Shown here piece after piece: positions 48,133-56,690 of a stretch of 64,000 bases of DNA. This DNA is from Streptomyces sp. F001 (GTDB lineage: Bacteria; Actinomycetota; Actinomycetes; Streptomycetales; Streptomycetaceae). Both the position numbers and the translations under genes were made by a program. The notes below the pieces were generated by a model. That model made no database searches. It was not told where the DNA came from and was given only the letters and a program-made list of their open reading frames with translations. How positions within the stretch are numbered: the first letter of the stretch is position 1; every line of letters begins with the position of its first letter. The stretch is from positions 62,001 through 126,000 of the forward strand of contig NZ_QZWF01000003.1 in assembly GCF_004187715.1 (NCBI RefSeq), in the 5' to 3' direction.

Positions 48133-48333
48133 CGTCTCTGATTGGCTTAGTGACCCTCAGTGTTGCTCAGGGTGTAAGCCAATCGCCTTCGTGCCCTGGT
48201 GCCGATCGTCGAAGCGGTCGGCCCGCGTGGCACGTCCCTCCGGACGCTGGTCGGCCCAGCCTGCACAGCCATGGGGCCGGGAGGGTGCCCGACGTCGCCT
48301 GGGCGCCGGGCGTGCGCGTGACAGTCTGCCACA

Positions 48334-48361
48334 GGATCGCTACGGATCGCTACGGATCGCT
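48334..48361. repeat. 10-bp tandem repeat
   Basis: GGATCGCTAC is repeated twice plus a partial third unit. It is the only structure seen in the 351-bp gap 48133-48483 besides CCGTACGGCCCGTACGGCC near the DUF2516 end. Confidence 0.6.
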
Positions 48362-48483
48362 GATCAGACTGATGAGCCTCCGGCGGTCATGGCGCGGTGG
48401 GCCGTGGTGCCGTCCGCCGTCGTACGACCGGCGGGCGGTAATACCGCCGCCGTACGCCCGTATCACCGCCCGTCGTGTACGGC

Positions 48484-48834
48484 TTACCGCCCGCCGTTGT
48501 ACGGCCCGTACGGCCCGTCACTGCTGGAGCCTTTGCGGGCGCGGCCGCCGCCGGGCAGGCCGCGCAGGGCGGGGCGTACGTCGACCATGTACACGATGGT
48601 CGCGATGAGCCCGATGATGGGCAGGAACGACAGGATGTTGAAGATCAGGTTCACCACGAAGGCGAGCCCGAGGATGATCAGCCAGAACGGCTTGGTCTGC
48701 TTGTCGGCCGCGCGGTAGGCGTCCTCTCGGCGCGTGGCCGCGTCGATCAGCGCGAAGCCGCTGAAAAGGATCAGGGCCACGCTCAGCAGCCACATGAACC
48801 CTGCGAACCCCTGCAACAGCACAACGTCCACCAC
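48484..48834 (-). CDS. DUF2516 family membrane protein
   Basis: 116 aa, two to three membrane segments (VDVVLLQGFAGFMWLLSVALILFSGFALIDAATR; FWLIILGLAFVVNLIFNILSF; LPIIGLIATIVYMVDVRPALRGLPGG) and a short polar tail GRARKGSSSDGPYGPYNGGR. Conserved in actinobacteria beside the hbhA-like and XRE genes. Function unknown. Confidence 0.9.
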   Translation of the reverse strand: MVDVVLLQGFAGFMWLLSVALILFSGFALIDAATRREDAYRAADKQTKPFWLIILGLAFVVNLIFNILSFLPIIGLIATIVYMVDVRPALRGLPGGGRARKGSSSDGPYGPYNGGR

Positions 48835-48971
48835 CCGACTCGGCTAGTCCTACGCGGTCACCGTACCCGCAACCGCAGGCCCGTTACCCGAAGAACGGGC
48901 CGAGCACCCCAGGAGTGCCCGACCCGTTACAGCTCACCCGTTCGTGTCACTCAGTGTGATCGCGGACGGTG

Positions 48972-49637
48972 TCACTTCGCCGGCGGTGTGGTCTTCTTCG
49001 CCGGCGTCTTGCGGGCCGGGGCCTTCTTCGCCGCGGTCTTCTTCGCCGGAGCAGCCTCGGTCCCGGCCGCGGCCTTGGTCTCGGTCTTGGCCGCGGCGGG
49101 CTTGTCCTCCTTGACCTCGACCGGCTCGGCCTTCGGCTCGACGGCCACGGCCAGCTCCTCGATCTCCTCGGCCGCCTCGCCGCGCCAGGTCTTCACGGCC
49201 TGCTCGCCGTGCTCGGCGACCTTCTCGTAGGTCTCACGAGCCTTCACGGCGTACTCGGCGGCCACGCCGACGCTGCGCAGGGCGAGGTCCTGGGCACTCT
49301 CGCCGAGCTTCTTCAGGTCGGCGTCGATCGTGCTGCCGAGCTTCTTCAGATCCGCGTCGAGGGAGCCGAGGAACTCGTTGACCTTGTTCTGGAAGGTCTC
49401 CTGCGTCTCCTTGACGCGGACACCGGCCTCCTTGGCGCGGGCGCTGGCCTTCTCCTGGACGGCCTTGGGGTCGGTGTTGCGGACGGCCTCGATACGGGCC
49501 GGGGCCTCGGCGCGCAGCTGCTCGACCAGGCCCGGCACCTTCCTGGCCTGCTGGAGGGCCAGGTCGGCGGTGCCGGCGGCGAAGTAGAGCGGCCTCGGGT
49601 CGCTGAGGGTCTTGCGCAGGTCGTCGGTGATGGCCAT
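48972..49637 (-). CDS. Heparin-binding hemagglutinin (HbhA)-like protein
   Basis: 221 aa, ATG 49637 with GGAGG upstream. Long helical/coiled-coil region (ITDDLRKTLSDPRPLYFAAGTADLALQQARKVPGLVEQL, ARAKEAGVRVKETQETFQNKVNEFLGSL) and a Lys/Ala/Pro-rich C-terminus (KKTAAKKAPARKTPAKKTTPPAK) that resembles the heparin/nucleic-acid-binding tail of mycobacterial HbhA. In Streptomyces the role is unknown: surface adhesion, or DNA or lipid-body association. The XRE regulator lies just upstream in the same direction. Confidence 0.86.
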   Translation of the reverse strand: MAITDDLRKTLSDPRPLYFAAGTADLALQQARKVPGLVEQLRAEAPARIEAVRNTDPKAVQEKASARAKEAGVRVKETQETFQNKVNEFLGSLDADLKKLGSTIDADLKKLGESAQDLALRSVGVAAEYAVKARETYEKVAEHGEQAVKTWRGEAAEEIEELAVAVEPKAEPVEVKEDKPAAAKTETKAAAGTEAAPAKKTAAKKAPARKTPAKKTTPPAK

Positions 49638-49719
49638 GGTGCTGGTCCTCCCGGTGGCTTTCTCTTGAGGGTTTGGGGTCCCGCAGCCGGTCAGCCGCCC
49701 GGCCGGGCGTTCCGCTCGC

Positions 49720-50229
49720 TCAACCGGCGGTCCGCCGCTGCGGGTCGGCGTCGCTGCCGTCGGCCGTGCGGGGGCCGCGTACGCCGGTGTCGCTGTCGTG
49801 GGCGTCGCCCCGAACGTCATCGTCCTGAACGTCATCGACCTGAACGCCGTTGTCCTGAAGGTCCTCGCCCGGAACGCTCTCGAAGCCGTTCTCCTTGCGA
49901 AACGACTCGTACACCTGGAGCAGCACCTGCTTCTGCCGCTCGTTGAGGGTGGGGTCGGCGAGGATGACGGCGCGCGTCTCCACCTCGTCCCGGTCCCGCT
50001 CGGCGTCGAGGATCCCGGCCCGCACGTACAGCGTCTCGGCGGAGATCCGCAGCGCCTTGGCGACCTGCTGCAGCACCTCCGCGCTCGGCTTGCGCAGCCC
50101 GCGTTCGATCTGGCTCAGATACGGATTGGACACCCCGGCAGCGTCGGCGAGCTGCCTGAGCGACAGCTGCGCGTTGCGCCGCTGCTCGCGCAGATACTCA
50201 CCGAGATTGCCGACGTTGAGCGTTGCCAT
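49720..50229 (-). CDS. XRE-family helix-turn-helix regulator
   Basis: 169 aa, ATG 50229. HTH_3 domain at residues 8-65: LGEYLREQRRNAQLSLRQLADAAGVSNPYLSQIERGLRKPSAEVLQQVAKAL. The central helical part is LNERQKQVLLQVYESF, and the C-terminus is acidic and disordered (VQVDDVQDDDVRGDAHDSD). A perfect 13-bp inverted repeat directly upstream (50255-50283) is a strong candidate autoregulatory operator. hbhA-like gene lies 82 bp downstream on the same strand and may be co-regulated. Confidence 0.9.
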   Translation of the reverse strand: MATLNVGNLGEYLREQRRNAQLSLRQLADAAGVSNPYLSQIERGLRKPSAEVLQQVAKALRISAETLYVRAGILDAERDRDEVETRAVILADPTLNERQKQVLLQVYESFRKENGFESVPGEDLQDNGVQVDDVQDDDVRGDAHDSDTGVRGPRTADGSDADPQRRTAG

Positions 50230-50254
50230 ACGTCCACCTTGCCGCGCCGCGCTA

Positions 50255-50283
50255 ACTTTTGCAAGCACCCTGCTTGCAAAAGT
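50255..50283. promoter_or_regulatory. Perfect operator palindrome upstream of the XRE regulator
   Basis: ACTTTTGCAAGCA (50255-50267) and TGCTTGCAAAAGT (50271-50283), perfect inverted repeats with a CCC spacer, 25 bp upstream of the XRE start. The AT-rich symmetric sequence overlaps the expected promoter. Confidence 0.8.
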
Positions 50284-50334
50284 GCGCCAGGCCACCTACC
50301 CGCGACTTGAGACTGAGCACGACAGGTGTCGTAT

Positions 50335-50640
50335 TTGCAGGGAGCCGACGCGCTGCGCGCCGCCGCGGCCGGGGACCCTTACCTCACCTCGCTTCTCGGA
50401 TGCCTGGCTACAGGCATCGGGGACCGGACGCCGCTGGTGGGACCGTTCACCACCTGTCGCCGCACGGCCGTGCTGTCCTTCCGGGCCCTGTTCAACCGGC
50501 TCCAGCCCAGCCAGTTTCTTCTTGCCGTGGTGGCCACGCCGATCATGGAGCTGGTCTTCTACACCTACCTCGGCGACCATCTCGGCATCGAGGACAGCAG
50601 GTTCTTCGTTCTCGGGGGCTCCATGCTCGCACCGCGGCGC
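50335..50640 (+). pseudogene. Fragment of an ABC-2-type transporter permease
   Basis: About 100 codons: LQGADALRAAAAGDPYLTSLLGCLATGIGDRTPLVGPF, then FRALFNRLQPSQFLLAVVATPIMELVFYTYLGDHLGIEDSRFFVLGGSMLA. This resembles the first membrane segment and following loop of Streptomyces ABC-2 permeases. The frame then runs into sequence antisense to azoR, so the rest is missing. The assignment is tentative. Confidence 0.4.
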
Positions 50641-50657
50641 GGCGGTGCCGGGATGAG

Positions 50658-51302
50658 TCAGGCGGCGAGCTGCTGGCTGATCTTCTCGGCCTGCACGCGG
50701 GCCTGCTCGTGGGCATCGGCCAGGGAGGCCTCGTGGACCGGGATGAGGTGGGCGAGTGCCGGGACGACAGGGGCCTTGGTCAGCTCGGGGGTGAGGGTGG
50801 TGACGTCGAGGCCGAGGTAGGCGGTGTCGCCCAGGACGGACTCCAGGGCCGGGACGAGGAAGTCCTTGCCGTGGTTGGGGGTGCCGGGGCCGTAGCCGCC
50901 GCCGCGGGCGGAGATCAGCACGGCCGGGCGGCCGGCGGAGGGGGCTACGCCGGTGGGGTTGATGGTCCGGCCGGGGATGATGACCTGGTCGAGCCAGGCC
51001 TTGAACACCGAGGGCATCGTGCGGTTGTACATCGGCACGGTGAACAGGTAGGCACTCGCCCCGAGGAACTCTTCGACGAGTTCGTTCTGAACGGCGGCAG
51101 CTGCGGCCTGCTCCGCGGTGTGCTGGGCGGGGTCGGTGCGCTGGGCGGCGACGCCCGCCGCGCTCAGGTGCGGCACGGGTGAGGCGGCCAGGTCCCGGTG
51201 GACGACCTCGCCCGTCCAGGCGTCCCGGAAGGAGTCGGCGACCTGGCGGGAGACCGAAGCGGCACCGATGGAGGAGGAGTCGAGATGCAGCAGGTAGGAC
51301 AT
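50658..51302 (-). CDS. azoR: FMN-dependent NADH-azoreductase
   Basis: 214 aa flavodoxin-like-fold enzyme reducing quinones/azo dyes. LLHLDSSSIGAASVSRQVADSF binds FMN phosphate, VPMYNRTMPSVFKAWLDQVIIPGRTI is the isoalloxazine loop, and SARGGGYGPGTPNHGKDF is typical of the family. ATG 51302. It lies downstream of a DsbA-like gene on the same strand, and a redox-responsive HxlR-type regulator diverges from that gene. Confidence 0.9.
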   Translation of the reverse strand: MSYLLHLDSSSIGAASVSRQVADSFRDAWTGEVVHRDLAASPVPHLSAAGVAAQRTDPAQHTAEQAAAAAVQNELVEEFLGASAYLFTVPMYNRTMPSVFKAWLDQVIIPGRTINPTGVAPSAGRPAVLISARGGGYGPGTPNHGKDFLVPALESVLGDTAYLGLDVTTLTPELTKAPVVPALAHLIPVHEASLADAHEQARVQAEKISQQLAA

Positions 51303-51393
51303 GGGGAACGACGCCTTTCGTACGGGGTGTTGGTCGGTGGGCCGCGGTTCGTGCGGCCCACCGGGCTATGAGTGCAGCGGACCAGGGCGGGGG

Positions 51394-52125
51394 TCAGCCA
51401 CGGGCGGCGTGATCGGCGGGCAGCACGCACCCGTCCGGGCCGCAGATCGCTTCGGCGTCCCCGGCCGGGGTCTGGACGAGCTGCGGGTGGGTGGCGTCCC
51501 ATACCTGCTGGAAAACGCCGAGGAGTGTGTCGGTGTCCTGGGCGCCGGAGACGGCGTACTGGCCGTCGACGAGGAGGAAGGGCGCCCCGCGGGCGCCGAG
51601 GGCGGTGGCGCGGCGGGCCTCGTCCTGGACCTGCTGCCGGAAACGGCGCTCCACCAGGGCCTGCCGGGTCTCGTCCCGGTCCAGGCCGAGTTCGTCGCTC
51701 AGTTCGAGCAGCGCGTCCACGTCGAAGAGTGAGCGGGCCTCGCCGAAGTAGGCGCGAAAGCCCAGGTGCCACGCCTCCGCGTGCTTGCCCTGGGCGGTGG
51801 CATGGGCAAGGAACTCGTGGGCCAGTTGGGTGTTGGCCTTCTTGTTGGCCAGCACGATGTACGGCCTGAGCCCCTCGCGCTCGGCCAGCACCTCGACCCG
51901 GCGGGTGGCCGCCTCGGCCTGGGCGTCGTCCATCCCGTACTTCTGCTTCAGCATCTGCCGGGCGGGCACCGCGGGGCTGCTCGGCAGGTCGGGGTCCAGC
52001 GGGAAGGAGCGGTGGATGAGCTCGATGTCGCCGCCATGGGTGAACCGCTCCACGGCTTGGTCGAGACGATGGTTGGCCAGACCGCACCACGGGCACGTCA
52101 GGTCGGACCAGATTTCCACCTTCAC
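51394..52125 (-). CDS. DsbA-family (FrnE-like) oxidoreductase
   Basis: 243 aa cytosolic thioredoxin-fold protein. Active site VEIWSDLTCPWCGLANHRLDQAV (CPWC), with the helical insertion RQMLKQKYGMDDAQAEAATRRVEVLAEREGL, and cis-Pro region GARGAPFLLVDGQYAVSGAQD. FrnE-like disulfide isomerase/polyketide-type oxidoreductase. GTG 52125 is chosen because GGAGGTG lies 7 nt upstream. A TTG 15 nt earlier is possible. Divergent from the HxlR-type regulator, probably regulated by it. Confidence 0.9.
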   Translation of the reverse strand: MKVEIWSDLTCPWCGLANHRLDQAVERFTHGGDIELIHRSFPLDPDLPSSPAVPARQMLKQKYGMDDAQAEAATRRVEVLAEREGLRPYIVLANKKANTQLAHEFLAHATAQGKHAEAWHLGFRAYFGEARSLFDVDALLELSDELGLDRDETRQALVERRFRQQVQDEARRATALGARGAPFLLVDGQYAVSGAQDTDTLLGVFQQVWDATHPQLVQTPAGDAEAICGPDGCVLPADHAARG

Positions 52126-52233
52126 GGCAGGCACCTCCAATACTTACGCTTTGGATGTAGCGCCATGATGGACCCGTATGGGAGGCCGTACAAAAGGCAC
52201 ATGGGTGTGTGCGACCGGAAGGAAATGTGCGTC

Positions 52234-52710
52234 ATGGACACCACCGCAGGTCAGGTCACAGGCAAGACGGACACCGCCGCACCCTCGGGACCCTGCGCCC
52301 GCTGGCCGGTGGAGAACAGGGAGATCATCCGGCAGATCCTGGACCGGGCCGGCGACAAGTGGAGCACGCTCGTGATCGCCGCCCTGGACGACGGCCCGCT
52401 GCGCTACACCGACCTGCTGCGCCGCATCCCCGGCATCTCCCAGCGCATGCTGACCCTCACCCTGCGGCAGTTGCATCGCGACGGCCTGATCACCCGCACC
52501 GCCTACGCCGAGGTGCCGCCGCGCGTGGAGTACGTCCTCACCCCCCTGGGCCTCACCCTGCACGACATCGTGGTGTCCCTGATCGACTGGGCCGGCATCC
52601 ACCACGACGAGATCCGGGAGAACCGGGCCCGCTTCGACGCAGCCACCGAGCGAAGCCCCGCAGAACGGGGTGCCGAAGGTTCCCGTGCCCGGCGTGGGCG
52701 GACCAGCTGA
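52234..52710 (+). CDS. HxlR-family transcriptional regulator
   Basis: 158 aa winged-helix regulator. MDTTAGQVTGKTD, then PCARWPVENREIIRQILDRAGDKWSTLVIAALDDGPLRYTDLLRRIPGISQRMLTLTLRQLHRDGLITRTAY and VEYVLTPLGLTLHDIVVSL. The Cys near residue 23 occupies the position of redox-sensing Cys in quinone/diamide-responsive HxlR proteins. Divergent from the DsbA-like gene (108 bp). It plausibly controls that gene and azoR. Confidence 0.9.
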   Translation: MDTTAGQVTGKTDTAAPSGPCARWPVENREIIRQILDRAGDKWSTLVIAALDDGPLRYTDLLRRIPGISQRMLTLTLRQLHRDGLITRTAYAEVPPRVEYVLTPLGLTLHDIVVSLIDWAGIHHDEIRENRARFDAATERSPAERGAEGSRARRGRTS

Positions 52711-52949
52711 TACGCGTCCGAACCGTCGGCCGGGGGGCGGCCCCATGCCGCTTTTCTCCCGCTGTTCCTCGCGCCGGTGGCGTTGTTCGTCGCGCTGGTG
52801 CCAGGCGTCGATGTCGCGGGGATTGTTCAGGGCGGCGTCGAGGGTCTCCCACCGGCCAGGCCGCAGCGCCACCACACCGCATCCAGCGGGCCATGGGCCT
52901 GGAGGCGGTCGAGGGTCGGTGAACAGGATCGGGATGCGTCGGTAGCTGA

Positions 52950-53270
52950 CCGGACGACCGGCACCTCACCGAAGACGTCGACGACTTTCTCGCCCGAGCC
53001 GGAGCCTTCCCGCGCGCGGCCCGGCCTGCACGTCATGCCGCTGACGTGGGCCGCGAGAGTACGAGCAGGTGGGGCGGACGCGTTCGGCACCGAGGCCCCG
53101 TTTCGGCTTGCTGGAGCAAGCGGGCGAGGTCCACGCCGCCTTCTACCGCCTCCCGCCCGCGCTCGCCTGATGTCCCTCACCCCCGACGACCTCACGGGCA
53201 CGCTGGCCCAACTGACCTCCCTGGCCACGGCGATGACGCTGATGGCGGCCAGATCGGTCACCGTGACCCT
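52950..53270 (+). pseudogene. Degraded GNAT acetyltransferase remnant
   Basis: Fragments in changing frames: LTEDVDDFLARAGAFLRARPALHVMPLTWAARVRAGGADAFGTEAP, RFGLLEQAGEVHAAFYRLPPARL, LTPDDLTGTLAQLTSLA. This is the N-terminal part of a Streptomyces GNAT family N-acetyltransferase, with several frame changes and no acetyl-CoA-binding motif. The remainder of 52711-53521 shows no intact gene. Confidence 0.45.
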
Positions 53271-53521
53271 CGCAGCGCTGGGCAGACACGAGGAACGACA
53301 GTCGGCGTCCCCGGTACGCGCCCGGGTGCCCTGTCGGAACCCGCCGCCGCGGACCAGGGACTGTCCGGCGGATCAGGCTGGCTGCGAGCAATGGCAGGAC
53401 CCGGCTGCTGCGCGGGGAGTGCCCACTTTTTTGTGCGTACTTGGCAGCACCGGACCTCCGGGGAGAGGCTCGTCGCAGGCGGTCGGAGGGCGCCGCCGGA
53501 GGGTGAGGTGGGTGTGGTCAG

Positions 53522-54049
53522 TCAGGAGGCTTTCCGGATCGCTTCGGGTTCGATCTCGGTTTCGGCCCTGGCCCTGGCTTCGGCCCCGGGCCCGGCTTCG
53601 GCTTCGGGCCCGGCTTCGGCTTCGGGCCCGGCTTCGGCTTCGGGCCCGGCTTCGGCTTCGGGCCCGGCTTCGGCTTCGGGCCCGGCTTCGGCTTCGGCTT
53701 CGGCGAGTTTTTCCAGCCGACGGTGGCCCCAGTCGGACAGGGGCGCCAGGGCCTCGGCGAGGTCGCGGCCGAAGTCGGTCAGGGAGTAGACGGTCTTCAG
53801 GGGCAGCACGTCGTGCACCTCCCGGTGCACCAGCCCGTCCGTCTCCATCTCCCGCAGTGCCTGAGTCAGGACCTTCTCGCTGAGGCCCGGCAGCTTCCGC
53901 CGCAGTTCGGCGGGGCGGTGGGGCCCCGACTCCAGGAGCCAGAGCAGGGCGGTCCTCCACTTGCCTTCGATCACGACGATCGCGGCAGTCACTCCGCAGA
54001 CGTTCAGGTCACGGGCACGGCTGCGCGTCATTTTCGCCCCATTCATCAT
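53522..54049 (-). CDS. HxlR-family regulator with variable EAEAGP tail
   Basis: 175 aa. HTH domain [79 protein letters not shown], with the typical N-terminal Cys (NVCG). After residue ~125 the protein becomes an acidic EAEAGP hexapeptide array encoded by six perfect 18-bp repeats. ATG 54031 (MTRSRARD) is an alternative start. Divergent from the imine-reductase-like gene (66 bp), which it probably regulates. Confidence 0.87.
   Translation of the reverse strand: MMNGAKMTRSRARDLNVCGVTAAIVVIEGKWRTALLWLLESGPHRPAELRRKLPGLSEKVLTQALREMETDGLVHREVHDVLPLKTVYSLTDFGRDLAEALAPLSDWGHRRLEKLAEAEAEAGPEAEAGPEAEAGPEAEAGPEAEAGPEAEAGPGAEARARAETEIEPEAIRKAS
53588..53695. repeat. Six perfect 18-bp tandem repeats
   Basis: GGGCCCGGCTTCGGCTTC is repeated six times without a mismatch, followed by diverged copies. 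On the minus strand it encodes EAEAGP units in the HxlR regulator tail. Perfect identity implies recent expansion and likely length polymorphism. Confidence 0.92.
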
Positions 54050-54115
54050 GGATTATCGGCAATCTCAACTGGCAGCAACGTCAAGCTATTCCAAGGGATC
54101 CAAGGGAGTCGCATC

Positions 54116-55003
54116 ATGTCCACCCACTCCGACCAGTCCGCCGTCACCGTCCTCGGACTCGGCCCGATGGGCCGCGCCCTGGCCGGTGCCTTCCTGGACG
54201 CGGGCCTGCGGACCACGGTCTGGAACCGCACCCCGGGCCGGGACGGCGAACTCGTCGCCCGCGGGGCGATCACGGCGCGGTCCGCGGAGGAGGCAGTCGC
54301 CGCGAGCGAACTGATCGTGGTCTGCGTGGTGAACTACGACGCCGTGGACGCCGTCCTGCGCCGGGACACCGTCGTTGAGGCACTCAAGGGACGTACCGTC
54401 GTCAATCTCAGCGCCGACACCCCGGACCGCGCCCGCGACACGGGCGACTGGGCGACCCGGCATGGCGTCCGCTACCTGGACGGCGCGATCATGACGCCGA
54501 CCACCACCATCGGCACGCCCGACGCGGTGTTCCTGCACAGCGGACCCGAGGGGCTGTACCGGGAGCACCGGCCGGTACTGGACGTCCTCGGCGGCACCCA
54601 CACGCACCTCGGTGAGGACATCGGCCGGGCCGCGGCGTACGACGTCGCGCTGCTCGACATCTTCTGGACGGCGATGGCGGGCTACGCGCACGCCCTGGCG
54701 ATCGCCCGGGCGGAGGGCATCACCGGGCGGGAGCTGGCGCCCTTCGCGCAGGGCATCGGCGCGATCCTGCCGCCGCTCTTCGCGGAGTTCGCGGGCGACG
54801 CCGACGACGGCACGTACTCCGGCGAGCTCAACCCGATCACCTCCGCGGTGTCCTCCATGGCCCACGTGATCGACACCTCCGAGGCGCACGGCATCGAGGC
54901 GGGCGTGATGCGCGCGGTCGAGGGCCAGGCCCGCCGGGTGATCGGTCTGGGCCACGGAACGGACGGGTACATCCGGGTCACGGAGCTGCTCGGCCGACGC
55001 TGA
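54116..55003 (+). CDS. Imine reductase / 3-hydroxyisobutyrate dehydrogenase-family oxidoreductase
   Basis: 295 aa NAD(P)-dependent enzyme. The N-terminal Rossmann domain is VTVLGLGPMGRALAGAFLDAGLRTTVWNRTPGR (GLGxMG; the Arg after WN suggests NADPH). The substrate loop is YLDGAIMTPTTTIGTPDAVFLHSG, and the C-domain has DIFWTAMAGYAHALAIARAEGI where hydroxyisobutyrate dehydrogenases have the catalytic Lys. The lack of that Lys supports the imine-reductase branch. ATG 54116. The divergent HxlR regulator suggests induction by an electrophile or drug. Confidence 0.86.
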   Translation: MSTHSDQSAVTVLGLGPMGRALAGAFLDAGLRTTVWNRTPGRDGELVARGAITARSAEEAVAASELIVVCVVNYDAVDAVLRRDTVVEALKGRTVVNLSADTPDRARDTGDWATRHGVRYLDGAIMTPTTTIGTPDAVFLHSGPEGLYREHRPVLDVLGGTHTHLGEDIGRAAAYDVALLDIFWTAMAGYAHALAIARAEGITGRELAPFAQGIGAILPPLFAEFAGDADDGTYSGELNPITSAVSSMAHVIDTSEAHGIEAGVMRAVEGQARRVIGLGHGTDGYIRVTELLGRR

Positions 55004-55014
55004 GCGAACCGGCG

Positions 55015-55503
55015 TCAGCGGCCGCCCAGCCACTCCTCCACGACCCCGAAGTCGTCGTCGGTCAGTCCGTGCCGGTGGTCGACGCGGTGCAGCAGCGCCC
55101 GTTCGGGGAGAGGAAGGGCGGCCACCCAGTCCCGGTCGGCGCCGGTGATTTCGTCGTCCAGCCAGACGAAGGGGCGCCCGGCCGCCCACGCGACGATGGA
55201 CCGGGTCTTCCAGTGCAGCGGACCCGGGCCTTCCGGCTCGTCCGGCCAGTGCACCACCGGCAACGGCGGCAGGCCGAGCCAGGGCGCCACGCAGGCGTTG
55301 GCGTCATCGAGCCACGTCGTGGCCCACACCAGCTCGCACCCCAGCATCAGCAGCCGGGGCCCGAGCGCGGGGTCGATCCTGGCCAGCAGGGGGTGTGCGG
55401 CGGCCTCGGCCGTCAGCTCGAAGGGTGTCTCGTACGCCGGGTACGGGTCCCCCGCCCCGAACGGGAGCAGCGTCCCGTCGATATCCAGGAAGAGGAGCAT
55501 CAC
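55015..55503 (-). CDS. HAD-domain phosphatase-like protein
   Basis: 162 aa. LLFLDIDGTLLPFGAG is the nucleophile motif DxDGT, LVWATTWLDDANACVAPWLGLP motif II region, and RPFVWLDDEITGADRDWV the acidic motif IV. No cap domain. Typical of small actinobacterial HAD proteins of unknown substrate. Convergent with the imine-reductase gene, with 11 bp between stops. Confidence 0.86.
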   Translation of the reverse strand: MMLLFLDIDGTLLPFGAGDPYPAYETPFELTAEAAAHPLLARIDPALGPRLLMLGCELVWATTWLDDANACVAPWLGLPPLPVVHWPDEPEGPGPLHWKTRSIVAWAAGRPFVWLDDEITGADRDWVAALPLPERALLHRVDHRHGLTDDDFGVVEEWLGGR

Positions 55504-55671
55504 GACCTACGCTACTGTGCCCCCATGACTGCCGGGTTTGCGGCCGAGTGCCGCGAGCGAGTTGGGTGCCCGGCCTCCGAGTGAGGTCGGGGCGGGCCAG
55601 GAGCCCGCCGTTCTTTCTCTGCGCACACGTCCCAGAAGACGACGACAGAGAAGGAACACAGAAGGAAGCGC

Positions 55672-56529
55672 ATGCCCAACGACATCATCAACGACTTCAA
55701 CCAGCAGGTCATCGAAGAGTTCCGCGCCAACCAAGGCCGCGTCGGCGGCCACTTCGAGGGCGCCCGGCTCATCCTCCTGACCACCACCGGGGCCCGCTCG
55801 GGCGCCCAGCACACCACCCCCGTCGGCTACCTCCCCGACGGCGCCGAACGCATCCTGGTCATCGCCTCCGCGGGCGGCGCCCACCGGCACCCGGCCTGGT
55901 ATCACAACCTGGTCGCCCACCCCGAAGTCACCGTGGAGAGTGGCGCATTCACCTACCAGGCGCGGGCCGTGGTGCTGGACGGCGAGGAGCGCGACCGTGC
56001 CTTCGCTCGGGCCGTCGAGGCGGACCCCGGCTGGGCGGCGTATCAGGAGAAGACGCGACGGGTGATACCGGTCGTGGCGCTGTACGAGATCGCCGGCGAC
56101 GGGCCCCCGAACATCAACGCCGGCTCCATGGGAGAGGCGATCAAGGTCGTCCACGACGCCTTCCGCCGGGAACTCGCCCTGATCCGGCAGGAGATGAGCA
56201 GCATCGACGGCAACAGCCCGCAGCTCGGCGCACAGCTGCGCGTCAACTGCCTCACCTTCTGCCACGGCCTGCACAACCACCACACCGGCGAGGACCTGGG
56301 CCTGTTCCCGTTCCTGGCCGACCGCCACCCCGCGTCCGCCCCCACGCTGGAGCGGCTGCGCGAGGAGCACGAGCGGATCGCGGAGCTGGTCGAGGAACTG
56401 CGCCGGGCGGTCGCGGCGGAGGACCCGGCCGCCGCACGCGCGGAGGTCGAACGCCTCACGGCCGAGCTGGAGGCGCATCTGGCATACGAGGAGGAGCAGT
56501 TGATCCCCCTCCTCGACGCCGCCACCTGA
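55672..56529 (+). CDS. Ddn-like F420-dependent nitroreductase fused to a hemerythrin domain
   Basis: 285 aa. Residues 1-140: deazaflavin-dependent nitroreductase (DUF385) domain, MPNDIINDFNQQVIEEFRANQGRVGG, LILLTTTGARSGAQHTTPVGYL, PAWYHNLVAHPEVTVE. Residues 150-285: hemerythrin/HHE domain with iron-ligand His and Glu in HGLHNHHTGEDLGLFPFL, EEHERIAELVEELR and HLAYEEEQLIPLLD. The fusion suggests a redox enzyme with a built-in O2/NO or iron-sensing module (inference). ATG preceded by GAAGGA. Confidence 0.88.
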   Translation: MPNDIINDFNQQVIEEFRANQGRVGGHFEGARLILLTTTGARSGAQHTTPVGYLPDGAERILVIASAGGAHRHPAWYHNLVAHPEVTVESGAFTYQARAVVLDGEERDRAFARAVEADPGWAAYQEKTRRVIPVVALYEIAGDGPPNINAGSMGEAIKVVHDAFRRELALIRQEMSSIDGNSPQLGAQLRVNCLTFCHGLHNHHTGEDLGLFPFLADRHPASAPTLERLREEHERIAELVEELRRAVAAEDPAAARAEVERLTAELEAHLAYEEEQLIPLLDAAT

Positions 56530-56690
56530 CCGACCACGGGCGCCTGCACCGCACACCGCAGGCGCCCGTCAGGCCGCCGTCGGACCGCCTGCTCCCTCGC
56601 ACGGACATGTCGCGCCGCCTCCCCCGTGCCGCTGAACCGACGGGGCGTCACATGCTCGCGGTCACCACGCCTCGCCTTGCCATGGTCCCG

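Noticed and set aside
52144..52875. Minus-strand 243-aa frame over the HxlR regulator
   Set aside because: It lies antisense to a clear HxlR gene. Only the short LRPGRWETLDAALNNPRDIDAW segment near 52850 looks protein-like, and it is too small to assign.
53588..53695. CRISPR-like repeat array
   Set aside because: The 18-bp units are directly adjacent without spacers and are in-frame coding repeats.
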